Positions 15,076 to 27,786 of a stretch of 64,000 bases of DNA are shown here, one piece after another (the first letter of the stretch is position 1; every line of letters starts with the position of its first letter). Made by a program: the position numbers and the translations under genes. The stretch covers positions 26,119,561 to 26,183,560 of the forward strand of contig OZ026841.1 in assembly GCA_964023205.1 (NCBI GenBank). Direction: 5' to 3'. Under the pieces are notes generated by a model that worked only from the letters and a program-made list of their open reading frames with translations, ran no database searches and was not told the origin of the DNA. This DNA is from Lutraria lutraria (lineage: Eukaryota > Mollusca > Bivalvia > Venerida > Mactridae).

Positions 15076-16340
15076 GAAAATGAATACAGTCTACAGATTT
15101 ATAAAAAAGGTGTAGGAGTCACACTTTTAATAGTGTAAGAAATGTCAAGTGATTATTAAATGTACAAAATGCTCCTCGATCAAACCAACATACACTGGCA
15201 TCTTCTTTGTACTGTAAATGTAAGGGGCCATCTTGAATAGATTTCTATTACATATGGTTTCCATCACAACATTGCACTCACTTGTGTGGTTTGTTTGTTT
15301 TTACTGGAAAACATTAGAAATGAATTTATCACATATTTTTTTCTTTATTTCCTATAAATCAACACTAATTGTATGTACATGCAGATTCACAGTTTATGAC
15401 GGGCAATGATGGGAAAAAATGTGGATCAGTTTTAGCGGCTATGCCTTATCTCAATGTACAACGCAATAAAAAAAGTCAAATTTGGCTTTCTACCATTTTT
15501 TTCTCATTAGGTCTATTGTGCTGTTGTGTAAATTTATTTCTTTTGCTGCATCACAATTTATCACACATTTTATAAGATATCTATGTGAATGGTGCCATTT
15601 TTTCTTTTCAGGCAGATTTAACAAGTTGAACATACTCTTCTCTCACTACTGCCATGCCATGCTATTTAACAACATGTGGAAAGTTGGAGAATCAACGGAC
15701 AAAAAACAGGTCAGCATTTTGAAAATTTTACTCTCAAAAAACATAATACGTTAAAAAACATAAAGGCCTGTTTAGATGAGGTCGAATGAGTTTAATGCAC
15801 ATATTGTTTTACAGAATATAGACACCAAGCCTTCAGTGTTTTTAATATGACACTGTTTCTGGCTATGATTGGAAAATTGGATGCATGTGGTGTTCATTTT
15901 AAGTCTTAAGAGATTTGGTCCATTGGTAATAAGGATAATAAAGAGTATTATTTGGTGAATCTGGCCCTTTTTTCTGACATGTTGTTGTTTCTGGATACCA
16001 TTTTACCCACTTATCACATGGTCAATGAAGGTTGCAGATGTATGGCATACATTTGCCAAGTTATCTGAAACCGAAAAGATTGGCGGTAAAATTGATGTTA
16101 ATTAATACCTGAGGTAAGGCTTTCAATGTATCATCATCTAGCTCAGGGACATGATGTTATTTTTTATTTAGCTTGTGAAAATGATTTATAAGGAAATATA
16201 AGTCATAACTTGAGTTAACTCAACAATATTTCTAAAGTATTCCTTAATTAATTAACCTATGAGTTTTGTTACTGGGGCTGTGAACATTCTCAACAGTATT
16301 TCTACTATTCATTAATTTATTTAGGTTTAACACTGTTTTT

Positions 16341-16491
16341 CAACAGTTTTTCAGCAGTTTTTCAACAGTTTTTCAGCAGTTTTTCAACAGTTTTTCAGCA
16401 GTTTTTCAACAGTTTTTCAACAGTTTTTCAACAGTTTTTCAGCAGTTTTTCAACAGTTTTTCAGCAGTTTTTCAACAGTTTTTCAGCAGTT
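16341..16491. repeat. 11-bp minisatellite (CARCAGTTTTT), about 14 units
   Basis: Perfect 11-base period over 151 bases. Units are CAACAGTTTTT (A) or CAGCAGTTTTT (G) in the order A G A G A G A A A G A G A G. There are no length changes inside the array; only the A/G position varies. Confidence 0.95.
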
Positions 16492-16500
16492 ATTTGCTGT

Positions 16501-16803
16501 GGCTGATACACCTAACCAGTTATCCTGGACTGTATTCTAACAGGTACTAACTTTACACCCATCCACGAGAAACTGGCAACTTCTCAACATGTCAAATTTT
16601 CATGGTACGGTATGACCGTCGTGATAGGGAGTTGAACTGAAACTGGATCACTGGGATACAAATTCACCACACAAACTTCTGGACCACGGCCCCAGCCTTA
16701 GTATTGCTCCTGCATTCAACAACCAACATGTATACAAATCCACCACACAAACCTCTGGACCACGGCCCCAGCCTTAGTATTTCTCCTGCATTCAACAACC
16801 AAA
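16501..16803 (-). repeat. tRNA-derived SINE, family 2, with duplicated head and expanded tail
   Basis: Same family and orientation as the 14.9 kb copy (shared CACC-TAACCAGTTATCCTGG and CCATCCACGAG blocks). Its tRNA-like head is tandemly duplicated with a 76-bp period (16656-16731 and 16732-16803, both containing CTGGACCACGGCCCCAGCCT). Its 3' end abuts the 11-bp minisatellite. Confidence 0.65.
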
Positions 16804-18599
16804 ATATATGGTAAAGCATAATGTCTTACAACATGAATACATTATTCATGTCATACACAATGCAACAAATACTATCAATGTTATACTATGAAACTATTTT
16901 GCATCATAGAAATTTATACCAAAGACTCTAATTGCTTCAAATTAAATGTAATACCTGAAAATTGGATCACAAATTGGGGTAATTGTCATCATTTCCGCTT
17001 TTTATTGCCCATCCTCCAATTATGGTGCACTTTTTACAATGGAATCACACATTTCAGCGGATCAATTTCATTCAATTAACACTTGAAGCAATTCAGTGTT
17101 TTTCGGATATTTGTCAATGGCCCCACGTGGGTTTTTTTTTCGGCAGAAAAATTTGCTGGATGTAATTTAAACTGTTGCTACATAAATTAAAAAGAATCTG
17201 GTAATGAATATGAACTGTATTCAGTGTCTTTTTCTGTATTCTATATCACAGATATTTCATGACCAGTGCAACCTCTCCAGTAGCAAAGATATGCTGTTGT
17301 TGAGAGGTTGTTGTTCTTGAGAGGTTAAATTAATTGTTAAATTGTTCTGTGGGAAAAAATCATGCTGTTGTTAAAGGGAGGTTGTTGCTCAAGAGAGGGT
17401 CGCTCTGAAGTGGTTGTATAGTATTTTAAAAGGTTTGGAAAAAAACAATTTTGTTTTAAAGTTGCATTTCCGAATTAAGTATAAAAAAGTCATGTAAACT
17501 GATCTACATGCGATCCATGCTGAAACATTGGCATTAAAGTTCTAAATATTATATGTGTTTTTGTTGGTAAATTCATATTAATCAAATTAAGTATGTATTC
17601 AGTAATGAATTACCAGTATGCATTATCTTCAGAGATACATTAGATATATTAAGTTTTCTTCCAAAATCCCTCTTGGAGTATGTTTGATTGTATCTTTCAG
17701 TGCTATACTGAAGATGATGATATTATATCTTTTTTTATGTCTTGAAAGAAATTGGATCTTTTAATAAGGTTTAAAATTATTAATAAAATGAAAAATAACT
17801 TCTGAGATCCTTTTGAATATACAATGTAATAGGAAATGGGAATTTCAAGGAGTATTTGATGTGATATCTTTCTGTGCAATTAAAGACTTAACTTTTCTTA
17901 GATTATTTGGTTAATGTAAGTCTGTGATAGGCCTGTTAATGGTTAAATCTTAAAGGATTTAATTGGTCAAAACACAGGCCAATTGAAATTGACAAGTCAT
18001 GGTGATAAAGTATTTCGTTGGGCTTAGGGGTGAGAGAAAGTGAAAACTTCACACATGTTTAAAATTTCAAAATCTCCCATATTGTAAATCAGTATTTTAT
18101 GTCTTATGTCCAGTGGTACTTCCTGCTATCAAATAGAGTTTGTTTGAATTAAAATGGTCATACAGGAGGTCAGCCATGCTGGAATTAAGAGTCTCATTTC
18201 CTGCCATAGGGTATTTGCAGCTTTGTACCTATCCTAGATGACTTAAGTACTGTCTGAAAATGCTGCCATCAAAAACTTTTCAGAATTGGAGGAGAAACTA
18301 TTTTCCAATAGAGAAATGTAAACACAGTGATGTTATAAGATTACAAGGTGTGAAAAGATGTATACAAAAATGTAAATTGTAAATTGATGCATGGCAGGCT
18401 TTTCTTTGCCTCCAGTTACCGGTATATCAATTTTCTTGTAATAATAAAATGGTAAAAATATCAAAAGCAAAATTAATGTCTGGCTTCCTTTCTAAATAAA
18501 TGTTTGAATTTTCGATAGATCTTTGCTTCAAGTCTCTTATTATTCCTGAAAAATAAGACTTAAATTTGAAAATGCTGATACTCCCAATTAATAATGTCA

Positions 18600-18826
18600 T
18601 ACTGTGGAATCATTACTTTTTATTTGGGATTTAATTTTGTTGATTTTATGAGATGGCTTGTCCATGAAATCAAATCCCTGCAAAAATACCTGTCCACAAT
18701 CCAAAAATGGCAGAAAACAATGGGGCAAAAATTCCTTTTTTCCAAAATATCAAAATCCACGAATATATGTTCCAACGAAAAAAAACATGAAAATTGAGCC
18801 CAATGAAAATAATTAAAACCACAGTA
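18600..18826. mobile_element. MITE-like foldback element with TA ends
   Basis: CTGTGG at 18602 and CCACAG ending at 18824 are inverted, each flanked by TA, as expected for a Tc1/mariner-type target duplication. The inverted similarity continues imperfectly for about 40 bases (AATCATTACTTTTTATTTGGG against TTTTAATTATTTTCATTGGG on the other strand). A second internal inverted pair (GATTTTATGA/ATGAAATC) lies near 18640-18675. Length 227 bp, no coding capacity. Confidence 0.6.
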
Positions 18827-21800
18827 CATCACAACACCATGTTAAATTCAATAAGTCTGATCTATACCAAGAATATTATGATTCTATGAAGTCCAAATCT
18901 TATAAAGAAATATCAACTTACAATGTACATGTATATTAACTACATGGGATGAATTTTTTTTACCAATTGTTAAATTCAACATTTTTTAAGGAATTTTGGT
19001 CAGGAATCCGTGTGCTTACCTTGTCTGAATGGGGAATAATCGGAACAATCACTTCTTATTGGTTAATGCAATACTGACTTCAAAAACATCCAGTCACATG
19101 CTAGGATTTGAAATTGATCTCAAAACTGTATTTTTTTAAAACCTTCTGTCAAGTAATCAACCTTTTGAATTAAACTGAACCCTTGAATATGTCTGGTTGC
19201 CCCTGGCTCTCTGTTCAGACTAGTAGATTGTAGATCACGGAAGCTTTCAGTAAAATGCTTTGAAGCTTTTTTTTATTTTTTTTAGTAAAAGACCAACATC
19301 AATGTTACTTTATGATGAAAGTTTAGTTGGTTTATTGACATGTTTTATGAGAGATAATCTTTCAAGTGGTAACCTCTCACCTCAGTAACTTCCTTACATA
19401 AGCCTGCTGAGTGTGGTATAGTACTACACTTAAAATAATCAGATATAGAAAATCACTGAATAAATGTTAAGTAAAGTATATATACCTTCAGATAGAATCT
19501 ACAAGTATCACTCATCATTCTGTTTAATATGATCTTGATTGTATCGACAGTTTTAACAATAATTCATTCATGGATTGGAACAAGCACTTACTGCCAATAT
19601 ATTTCTCCTTAATGCTTAGAGTTTTGCTGATAATTTCTGTTACATTGTACTATGTTTCCCCTACTTATCTGGATATGTATATTTTCAATAGGCAGGAAAT
19701 TCTTTCTACATTGCTTTCTTTTCTGCCTCTGTTTGCTTTGATCACTTTTGAACATCTAACTGAGCAAGTTAACAGTTTTACAATCTAACTGATTAGTCAC
19801 CTTTATGTGAGAGTAACATTTAGCAAAATATTTCCTTTCAATCATAAAATTAAACTCATTTAAGTCTCTCGGCAGTTATTGCGATACAAATCTTAAAAAC
19901 TACTTTTATCTTAAGATAAATTTTACTATTTAGAGGATATTGCGGTTTCTCAAACAAGCAACAAATTTTGAATGTTGAAATCTTGTATTACCTGTGTACC
20001 ATTGAGTATTATTCATCAATAATTATTATTATACATGTACTTCATTAAATGCATTCATGATGGACCAGCCTTTTAAAAATATAGGTTTGTAGGTACAAGA
20101 TCTAAACTTTTAACAGTAGGTAGGTAGGTATGCAAATTATTGGTCAACATTATAATTAAAGAACAAACAAACAAAAATTGGTCTAAGTCACAAAAATTCT
20201 TTAGAAGTGAGGATGATTTGATAATTTGATTGCATAACAACAAATAATCATTTTGCTGGGTTCAAAGAAGTGCATGTATATTCTTCGACTGATATCAAAT
20301 TATGAAAATCTTAAAAATTAATATAAAGATTTCCTAAATACTCCATCACTGGTAGAAAATATCAACTAGCTAAAATGGAATTCCAGGAATTAAAGAAAAT
20401 ACCCATATGTAAGTTAAGTATGCATGTTACTCAAAGGATTAATATTGGTAGGTAATTGGATATTAATTGGTTTGTTCCATTAGCATGCTTGTGTAAATAG
20501 GTGCCTGGTATGGATGCTACTCAAACAAGACCTTTTCCAAGTAAGATTTGGAACAGTGTAAGCTCAGTCAGTCAATGTGCTATTATTATTTAGCTTGTCG
20601 TATTGTCATTATAATTATTAACCTTTTCTGTTTTTCCAACAAAAAGGTATTGTAGAGAGCCTTTTGGCTTAGATCTTGAGTAACAAGATGTTTCAGTTTC
20701 TATGTATTAAACTATTATATAATGATAGCTAGTGTAAACATTGTCCCACTGTGTCATATTACAAGATTTATTGCTTCCCTAACAGCTACTGGTTAAATAC
20801 CTCTGTCTTTATATAATGTTGTAACTTTTAATGAACTGTACTTTGAAATGGAGCTCTTCATTTGGGAGATAAACAAAGTATCCTGCATGATAATTTTCTG
20901 TGATTTAATAAGCATATCTTATGTCAGTTTAAATTAGATAAAACTAACAGAGATCAGAGTGTTATGATACATGAAAAGGGTCGCCTGACCCTACCTAAAT
21001 AGATACCAAATCCCTGAAGCTTCTCCATTTCCCATATTAAGGTTGGTTGTATCGTTGGGCTATCTCCTTGTTTTATTTACTGTAGGCTACTGAAGTCAGT
21101 ATTATTACACCATTTCCTGCCCTTAAAAGCCTTATAAATGATAGTAAACCATTAATGTTTGGAAAGAGAGTGATAAATTTGATTTGAGCGTTTGAGCTAA
21201 AAGTCAGCCTAGGGGTGGATTAGATGTAGCGAAACAATCTATGTTCTGTTCTGTTTTAAGTTTATACTTTCTGCTTTCTGTAATAATATGACATAAATTT
21301 GTCTCTTTTTCATGAATCGTTGAGTTTGGATGATTGATCTGTATTGTGTAATTTTGATGCATTTTCTTTGTTAAGTTTACCATATCAAATCTGCTTAGAG
21401 GTGTAATCCGTTTTTGATGTGCGATTAGGAAGTTTTTCAAAGATGTAAGTAAAACTTAACCGTCGCTTAAAAAGAGAAACAAGTAAGAGAGATAAAATAC
21501 ACAATCTTGATTTTGATGAAAATGTACAGTGAATTAATGGATAGACAAAAGTGGTATTAAATTAATGTTGATTAAGAAGTTGAAACTTGGGATTAAATTT
21601 TTTATACTTTCGCTTGATGGTAGTTATTCGTGTATACCGTAATTATTTCAGTGATTGCATTTGATTGATTGTCTTATCTTCAAACAATAATATAAAATCT
21701 GATTTCGCTTGGATGAGCAATGTTTATGTTTAAACTTCATGTTTATTAAGTCTTGGATTCGATTCAAGATTATTTGACATAATGTGAGCTTTTATATATG

Positions 21801-24146
21801 CAGTAACTGTTGTTGGTTCACATTTGACATTATTTCCATCAAATATATTCTAATTTTCATATACACAAATGACAATAATTATACTTTCATCCATTTTGAT
21901 TATTAAGTACACTGAATGACTATTTTCATGACATCAACTCCTGAGATATTGGCTTGGAATTCAGTCTCCTCTTTACTGCTGTTTATTCTCCTTGTACCAA
22001 GAATTTTGCTAAAGAACACCTCAATAGATATTTTAAGACTGAAGTAAAATTTTTGAAAATAAAACAAAAAATTAATATTTTAGTCTGGTTTTCTTTATAA
22101 TAATGTCCATGCCAGGATTCACACATGTGATACTAGCCTTTGACAAAAGTAAGAAAATACATTGTTTTATGTTTATTAATGATATATACACCAGCTCAAT
22201 TAATCCAGGGTGGACATTTATCTATAAAGCATATGTTTAGCCATTGGGGGAAACTTATGAAGAAACAAAAATATAGCTAAGAAATATCATTAATTTCTTG
22301 TGGGAAATACCTGGGATGATTTGTATGGTCTTACATCCGTTGCCATGTTTGCAGGTATTAATGGTGAGGATGTTTAACACTAAATTGTGCCCAAGGCCAC
22401 CACCAACTAAGCATGTGTCGGAATACATCAATTCATTCCCTCTTTGTTTTACTCCAATATCCTCTTTTTATTTGACAATTAATTCTATATTAAGACATTT
22501 TTGAAGCGTGTCAGTGTCTATATGTGCAACAATTTGTATTTATTTGAGAAAAATTCTCCCTACAGGTAAAGGTGAAAGGTGCTGTGAAATGCCTACTTGC
22601 CAAAAGCCATGTTTGTCATTTGATAGATTACCAGTACATGGCTGCTGTGGTATTACAACAAGTGTTGTGACTTAAGTTTTTGCCCTCTGTAGTAATATCA
22701 AAGGGAAAATTAAACATTTGTATGTTGTGTGAAAAACATAGCAGAAAATTGTGTTTTATGACATACAACTGGTCTCCTATATTACATTATTTTTGTTCGC
22801 GATTAATAATTATATTTTGCAATACACTTGAATAACCATACCATATTTGGAAGTTGCCAGTTTACAATGTAAATGTTATGTTAATAAAGTAAATAGCAGC
22901 GAGTCTGTCCGTGAAGTGTGGGGTTTGGACAAAGGAGAGGTTAACTTTAGGGAGTCTCCATTGTTTGATTACGTACCCTTTAATATGATGTAATGAAACT
23001 CCAACGGCATTTAGTTTCTCATGTCTGTGTCTGCATGTTAATCACTTTTGTTGTTTGTTTTTCAGGTTCTGAGAGTGCCGGCATTCACTGAGTAGTCTAC
23101 CAAGACGCATTTGCACGAACATGTCTCTACAGTAGATATTTTGTGGTATTATGCAATTGTTTTGCATGCAGTTGACCATGATTCACATCCAAAGCCATTC
23201 AGCTCTAGTTTTCTGTAGGAAGTTCAGTTATACATGCATTAAAAAGTGTATTAAACTTTTGTTTCTGAACTATTACAAGTTGCATGTTTTATATGCATTT
23301 ATTCTTGGTTACATGTCCTGCTAGAACTGAGTCACCATGTTTCAGGTCACATTTTGATGTCAAAACAACATTAACATGGTGTGGGTGTCAAATAGACTGT
23401 TGTAATGTCATTTGACAGACCATGGTTTGTTGTTACTTAGGCAGTGTTCAAAGTGAATCTTGCTGGTCAAAGTCAGGTGAATGTATGATACATTTTATGG
23501 TTTAGCTCACCTTACATATTTTATTCCCATGTTGTTTTAATAGTGATTGATGTTGAATTGTTTAGTACATGAAGTGATATGATTCTAATATATAATACAT
23601 GTAATTCGTATTTGTTTGCCATATTCCTTTTCAACCAGCATTGTTGCATCTTTGCTGTGCCTAGTTACTGACATACGTACAGGTACATGTATCATTTAAA
23701 TGCTCTTGCAAGAATAGTTCTTGCAAAAATGGCAAAATTATACATATCTTAAATGCATGAGATATCATTTATTGAAAGCTACATTTGTTACAAAGTTGCA
23801 AACCAATGTCTTACCTTTGCCAAGGCCACAAAACAAGCAAATTAACTACTTATTTAAAAAGAGTTAAGCTTTTTTTACCCATTTTTACAATTTACAACTG
23901 ATTGGATCATAATATTTTTTTCACATTTGTTTGAACTACAATTAACAATTATAATTATCAAGTAAATTGTTCACGTAATTTATTTCTATGTTTTGTCATT
24001 TCCTACTTTATTATCTCCGATTTGGAGGTCTTGTGTTGGGGTAACATGCAAAATGCCATAAAATCCTGAAAATCACTGGTGACCTTCTGAAGATAAATAT
24101 TCATGTATACAGATATACATTATCATATTTTTTTCTCATTTCCCTG

Positions 24147-24168
24147 TTGTGTGTGTGGGGGGGGGGGG
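24147..24168. repeat. (GT)n-G12 simple repeat
   Basis: Short GT run passing into twelve G residues. Confidence 0.9.
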
Positions 24169-25059
24169 CTGACAGTGAGAGACTGTTCCTACTAAACAAG
24201 TTAAAACGAACATGAAGCTTTACTGCTGATGGCTCCATGGTGGTACCCCTACAGAAGACTGTGATTTGTCCTCCATTTTATGCTTCTGTGTTTAGAGAGG
24301 TAGGTTTTGAGTAAGGTGGGATTTTTGCTTGTGTTTTCTTTTGGGAATCCTTTTCTAATCTAATCTTACAATTACCACTTCAATTGGATTTCTTATGTAC
24401 ATTTCACAAGTGTTTAAAAATGTGACACACAATTATATTTCAATGGCTAAAATATCATTGCAAATTAATTGTCATATTTGTACATGCACTTCGAATAACA
24501 TTGGTTTGTTGTGTAACAATTTATTGCAAAATTTGCATCTTGAAATTCATCATAATCCATTACACTGTATGTACCTGTTTGATTTATTTGCAATCATATG
24601 AATTTATGCTATATTAAGTTACTAATTAGCATTCTGTTGTGTATTTCTGTTGTTCACAATTTGTGTGACCATCCAAAACAAATGTGTGAATCTGTCTTAT
24701 TTGTAGTTATGTTGTATTATGAAAAACAGGTACATGTATATCACATTTTGTTGTTATGTGTAATTTTACTAGAATTATGATTTATCAACATGTATGTTTA
24801 TGTTTGGCAGTTGAATTTAGATTATTCACATTGCTATGATATTGTAATATTTGTGACTTGAATAAAGATTTCAGTTAATTCATGTTATTTTGTCACTTTA
24901 GAGTGCAAGGTGCTTTAAAGGGTAAAAGTTTGGACTCTTGTCAATAGTCCCTACACACCCATCTTGCTTGTTGCCTTTCTTTGTTTCTACAATGTGTAAT
25001 GGATTGTACAGTTGGCATGTACATTGAATTGCGCCTTCATGAACATCAACCATTGGTCT

Positions 25060-25250
25060 CTGGTCAGTTTATTCGATCACTAGCCCCTCACCGGACTGAG
25101 TTTCAAATCCCAAATTGGATCAGACAAAATGCACATGTGATAAAGGCATCCAGCTGGCTTACAGAAGGTTGGTGATTCTACCCAGGTTTATGCCTTGGGT
25201 CTTCCTCCAAAAGGTCACCTAATAACTGTTGGCGTGACATTTAAACTCCA
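25060..25250 (+). repeat. tRNA-derived SINE, family 1, copy at 25 kb
   Basis: GATCACTAGCCCCTCACCGG and GAGTTTCAAATCCC (B-box-like) are followed by GGATCAGACAAAATGC, CATCCAGCTGGCTTACAGAA, GGTTGGTGATTCTACCCAGG, GGGTCTTCCTCC and a 3' end resembling GTTGGCGTGACATTTAAAC. This tail is like that of SINEs I associate with bivalve genomes; the assignment needs a repeat-database search. Confidence 0.6.
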
Positions 25251-26373
25251 TAGAAAGAAAACATATTGGTGCAAATGCAATTACCAGTACTGTGTTGGCC
25301 AACTCCAAGCATCAACGCGTGAAAATTGGTTTGTTAAAAGCTTGAATTCTTTCTTGTACGAGTATAAACTGAGATCAATTTACAGAAATTTGATATGGTA
25401 CCTTGCTTTGTTTTATGGACCAGCAATTTGTTCAAGTTTTGGGAAGATGCTCTTAATTATATACCCATTAATAAATGAAAACAGGTACTTAAATAAAGAA
25501 GTAATTGGTTAGCTTGGTTATACAGTAGACACCATCACAACCCCAGTTCTGAATAACTAAGTCTGGAGCTTCAAACTTCAAGATGATTTAAGACTAACCT
25601 TAGAATGCATTCTTGTCATTGGCCAGTTTTGAAATTATTAGTGTACTCGTTTCCAATCATATAAGATAGTACGTTGAAGTGATGGTATATAATTATACTA
25701 CTATAATAGTTCTTAAGACCTAAAATGTCCGCACGTTTATCAATGTGTCTTAATTCACGAGTGTGACCATTCTGGGCTGTACTAACCATCATACACCATC
25801 CCTTAAACATGCTAGCTCCCTATCTTCCCAGCCTTCGAAAGGCTGTTGAGTATATAGACAGCTAAAGGTTACGAGATTTTATCATATTTTATGGAAACAA
25901 GTATGGCCGTTAATTATTAGACCAACATAAGCCATGCCAGTTTGACTCAGTTGCTATATTTCTCTGTTGGCAACAAACATTTGATAAATTGTTAACATTT
26001 GGGTTGATGGAGCACACATGAACGGCCATCTATTTACATTACACAAAATTATTGTACTATAAAAGATAATTTCATTGTTAAGAAATTGTTAACGAATTTC
26101 CGTGATTTGTTTGTGAGATGAAAAGTAATGAAATTGAATTGACATACTTTTTGTATTTTTTCTTTGAAGTCATGACAATACAAAATTCTGTAGGTGTAAG
26201 AAACTGAGCGAACTTCGTGCGATCAGAAATGTTGTAAAACCTGAAAAAACAACACAATTTGCTTTTTGCAGCAGACGATGCTTTCAGAACAAACAGACGT
26301 CATTTCCGGTCAAAACATCGGGCGACACACGTACTGTACATTGTAAGCATCTCTTCCAGGCGTACACTGAGAA
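25251..26373. other. Noncoding block
   Basis: Between the 25 kb SINE and the 26.4 kb element. The open frame at 25195-25512 runs out of the SINE into unique sequence and shows no domain, so it is not accepted. Nothing else seen. Confidence 0.55.
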
Positions 26374-26391
26374 CCCAGCAAACAAAGTATA

Positions 26392-26555
26392 TGGGACCCA
26401 TATGGGTCCCATGTGGGTTTCCATATGGGACCCATGTGGGCTGCCCATAAGGGACCCATATGGGGACTGCAACAGGGTTCCATGTGGGTCCCATATGGGC
26501 AGCCCAGATTATCCTGAAATGGGACCCATATGGGTCCTATATGGGCAGCCCATAT
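26392..26555. repeat. Left palindromic ATGGG/CCCAT array
   Basis: Tandem to irregular copies of ATATGGGACCCATATGGG-like dyads interspersed with GGGCTGCCCA. Because the unit is self-complementary, both strands read as Met-Gly-Pro-Ile-Trp-Val-like peptides. These are artefacts of the repeat, not proteins. Confidence 0.85.
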
Positions 26556-26788
26556 TCATAATGAGGGCCGTTCTTGGGCATTCCAGGTGGCTTTTGTAGC
26601 AGGGTTCAGATCTTCATACAATAGACTTGTATATGTATACAGCTCCAGCAAAAACACACTGGATGCATGGAGAGCATCAAATTTTTTACAAAGTCCAATT
26701 CTCTGATCCAAAGGTTTCTTCAGTGTTGCAGTTGCATAATTTAGAGCAAGCTAATTTAATTAAGCCATATAATAAGTATACATTCATG

Positions 26789-26805
26789 TATATATATATA
26801 TATAT
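26789..26805. repeat. TA microsatellite
   Basis: Seventeen bases of alternating T and A within the core of the 26.4-27.8 kb element. Confidence 0.9.
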
Positions 26806-27289
26806 GGCCTTGGCAAATATAAAAGACAGACAAATAAATGTATTAAGTCGCATTTTATTTTCTATCACTACAAATAAAGTCAACATCGCGAAAATACATG
26901 GCAAAGGCAAAACAATGCATATATAATGCTTCTATACACACGATATATGTCCATGCATTTAGAATGCAGATCGATAATATGATTGTCGAACTTAATCCAA
27001 AAGAACTTTACTATCCAGGTGCATAAAATCACAATTTTGCAATTTCCCATTTCAAATTGCAATTTGTTGGCACAACGTACGTTTGCCTGGATCGGAAATA
27101 ACATCTGCGCATGCCCGTCCTGTTTTTAAATTTTTACTTATGCAGTCATTAGATATTTCAATACACTTTCTTGATAATAACTATGTATAAATGGTACAAA
27201 TTCTATCTTATTATAAATACATAAAAAATAAATCCTGTATAAAAAGCAGAATGCATTCCGCACACCTGTTACAGGCAGTTGTCGTTACT

Positions 27290-27775
27290 GGGCAGCCCAA
27301 ATGGGGCCCGTATGGGTCCCATATGGGTTGTAAATCATACGTTTACAACTTTCTGTATGTATTGAATTAGTATTTTTAGATCGTCGCATACTTTAATTTG
27401 TAAAAAATACGCTGTAAATAAATTTAATCCGAACAGTGCAGCAATAAATTCATATGGGAACTTTATATGGGCAAATCCACATGGGTCCCATATGGGTCCC
27501 TTATGGGCATATCAAACGGGGGTGCCTAGAAACAATTTGTAAGAAACATACGGTTATGCCAATATAGGTCCCAAATGGGTTCAATATGGGTATAACCGTA
27601 TGGGCCTGTCCAGAAACAGTCCATATAGGATATGGGATTGCCCACATAGGTCCCATATGGGTCCAATATGGGCATAATCCACATGGGCTTGTCCACATAG
27701 GTCCCATATGGGTCCAATATGGGCATACCCATATGGGCTTGCCCAAAACTAGCCCATATGGGACCCATATGGACA
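27290..27775. repeat. Right palindromic ATGGG/CCCAT array
   Basis: Same motifs as the left array, with a motif-free gap at about 27330-27450. A ~57 bp unit (ending TGGGTCCAATATGGGCATA) is repeated imperfectly between 27625 and 27730, so local tandem duplication has occurred inside the array. Confidence 0.8.
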
Positions 27776-27786
27776 TGTTTGCTGGG

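Larger units (their letters stand above)
9434..16340. other. AT-rich noncoding block
   Basis: Holds the dispersed repeat at 10839, the T8G13 tract and the SINE at 14880. GGTAGGTA-type low-complexity pieces near 9503 look related to the adjacent inverted-repeat element. No coding sequence supported. Confidence 0.6.
16804..25059. other. AT-rich noncoding block
   Basis: Holds the 18.6 kb foldback element, a GTAGGTAGGTAGGTA run near 20116 and the G12 tract. Several AATAAA hexamers are present but cannot be tied to a gene. No coding sequence supported. Confidence 0.6.
26374..27786. mobile_element. 1.4 kb non-autonomous DNA element with inverted termini and palindromic subterminal arrays
   Basis: CCCAGCAAACA at 26374-26384 is matched by its exact reverse complement TGTTTGCTGGG at 27776-27786. 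With a few mismatches the inverted repeat extends inward to about 33 bases. Inside both ends are dense runs of dyad motifs built from CCCATATGGG, GGGTCCCAT and GGGCAGCCCA (about 26392-26555 and 27290-27775). A ~0.7 kb core without the motif lies between. No transposase frame is present. No clear target duplication is seen beyond AA on both sides. Superfamily not determined. Confidence 0.7.

Noticed and set aside
16341..16491. CRISPR-like array
   Set aside because: Period of 11 with no spacers, in eukaryotic DNA; a plain minisatellite.
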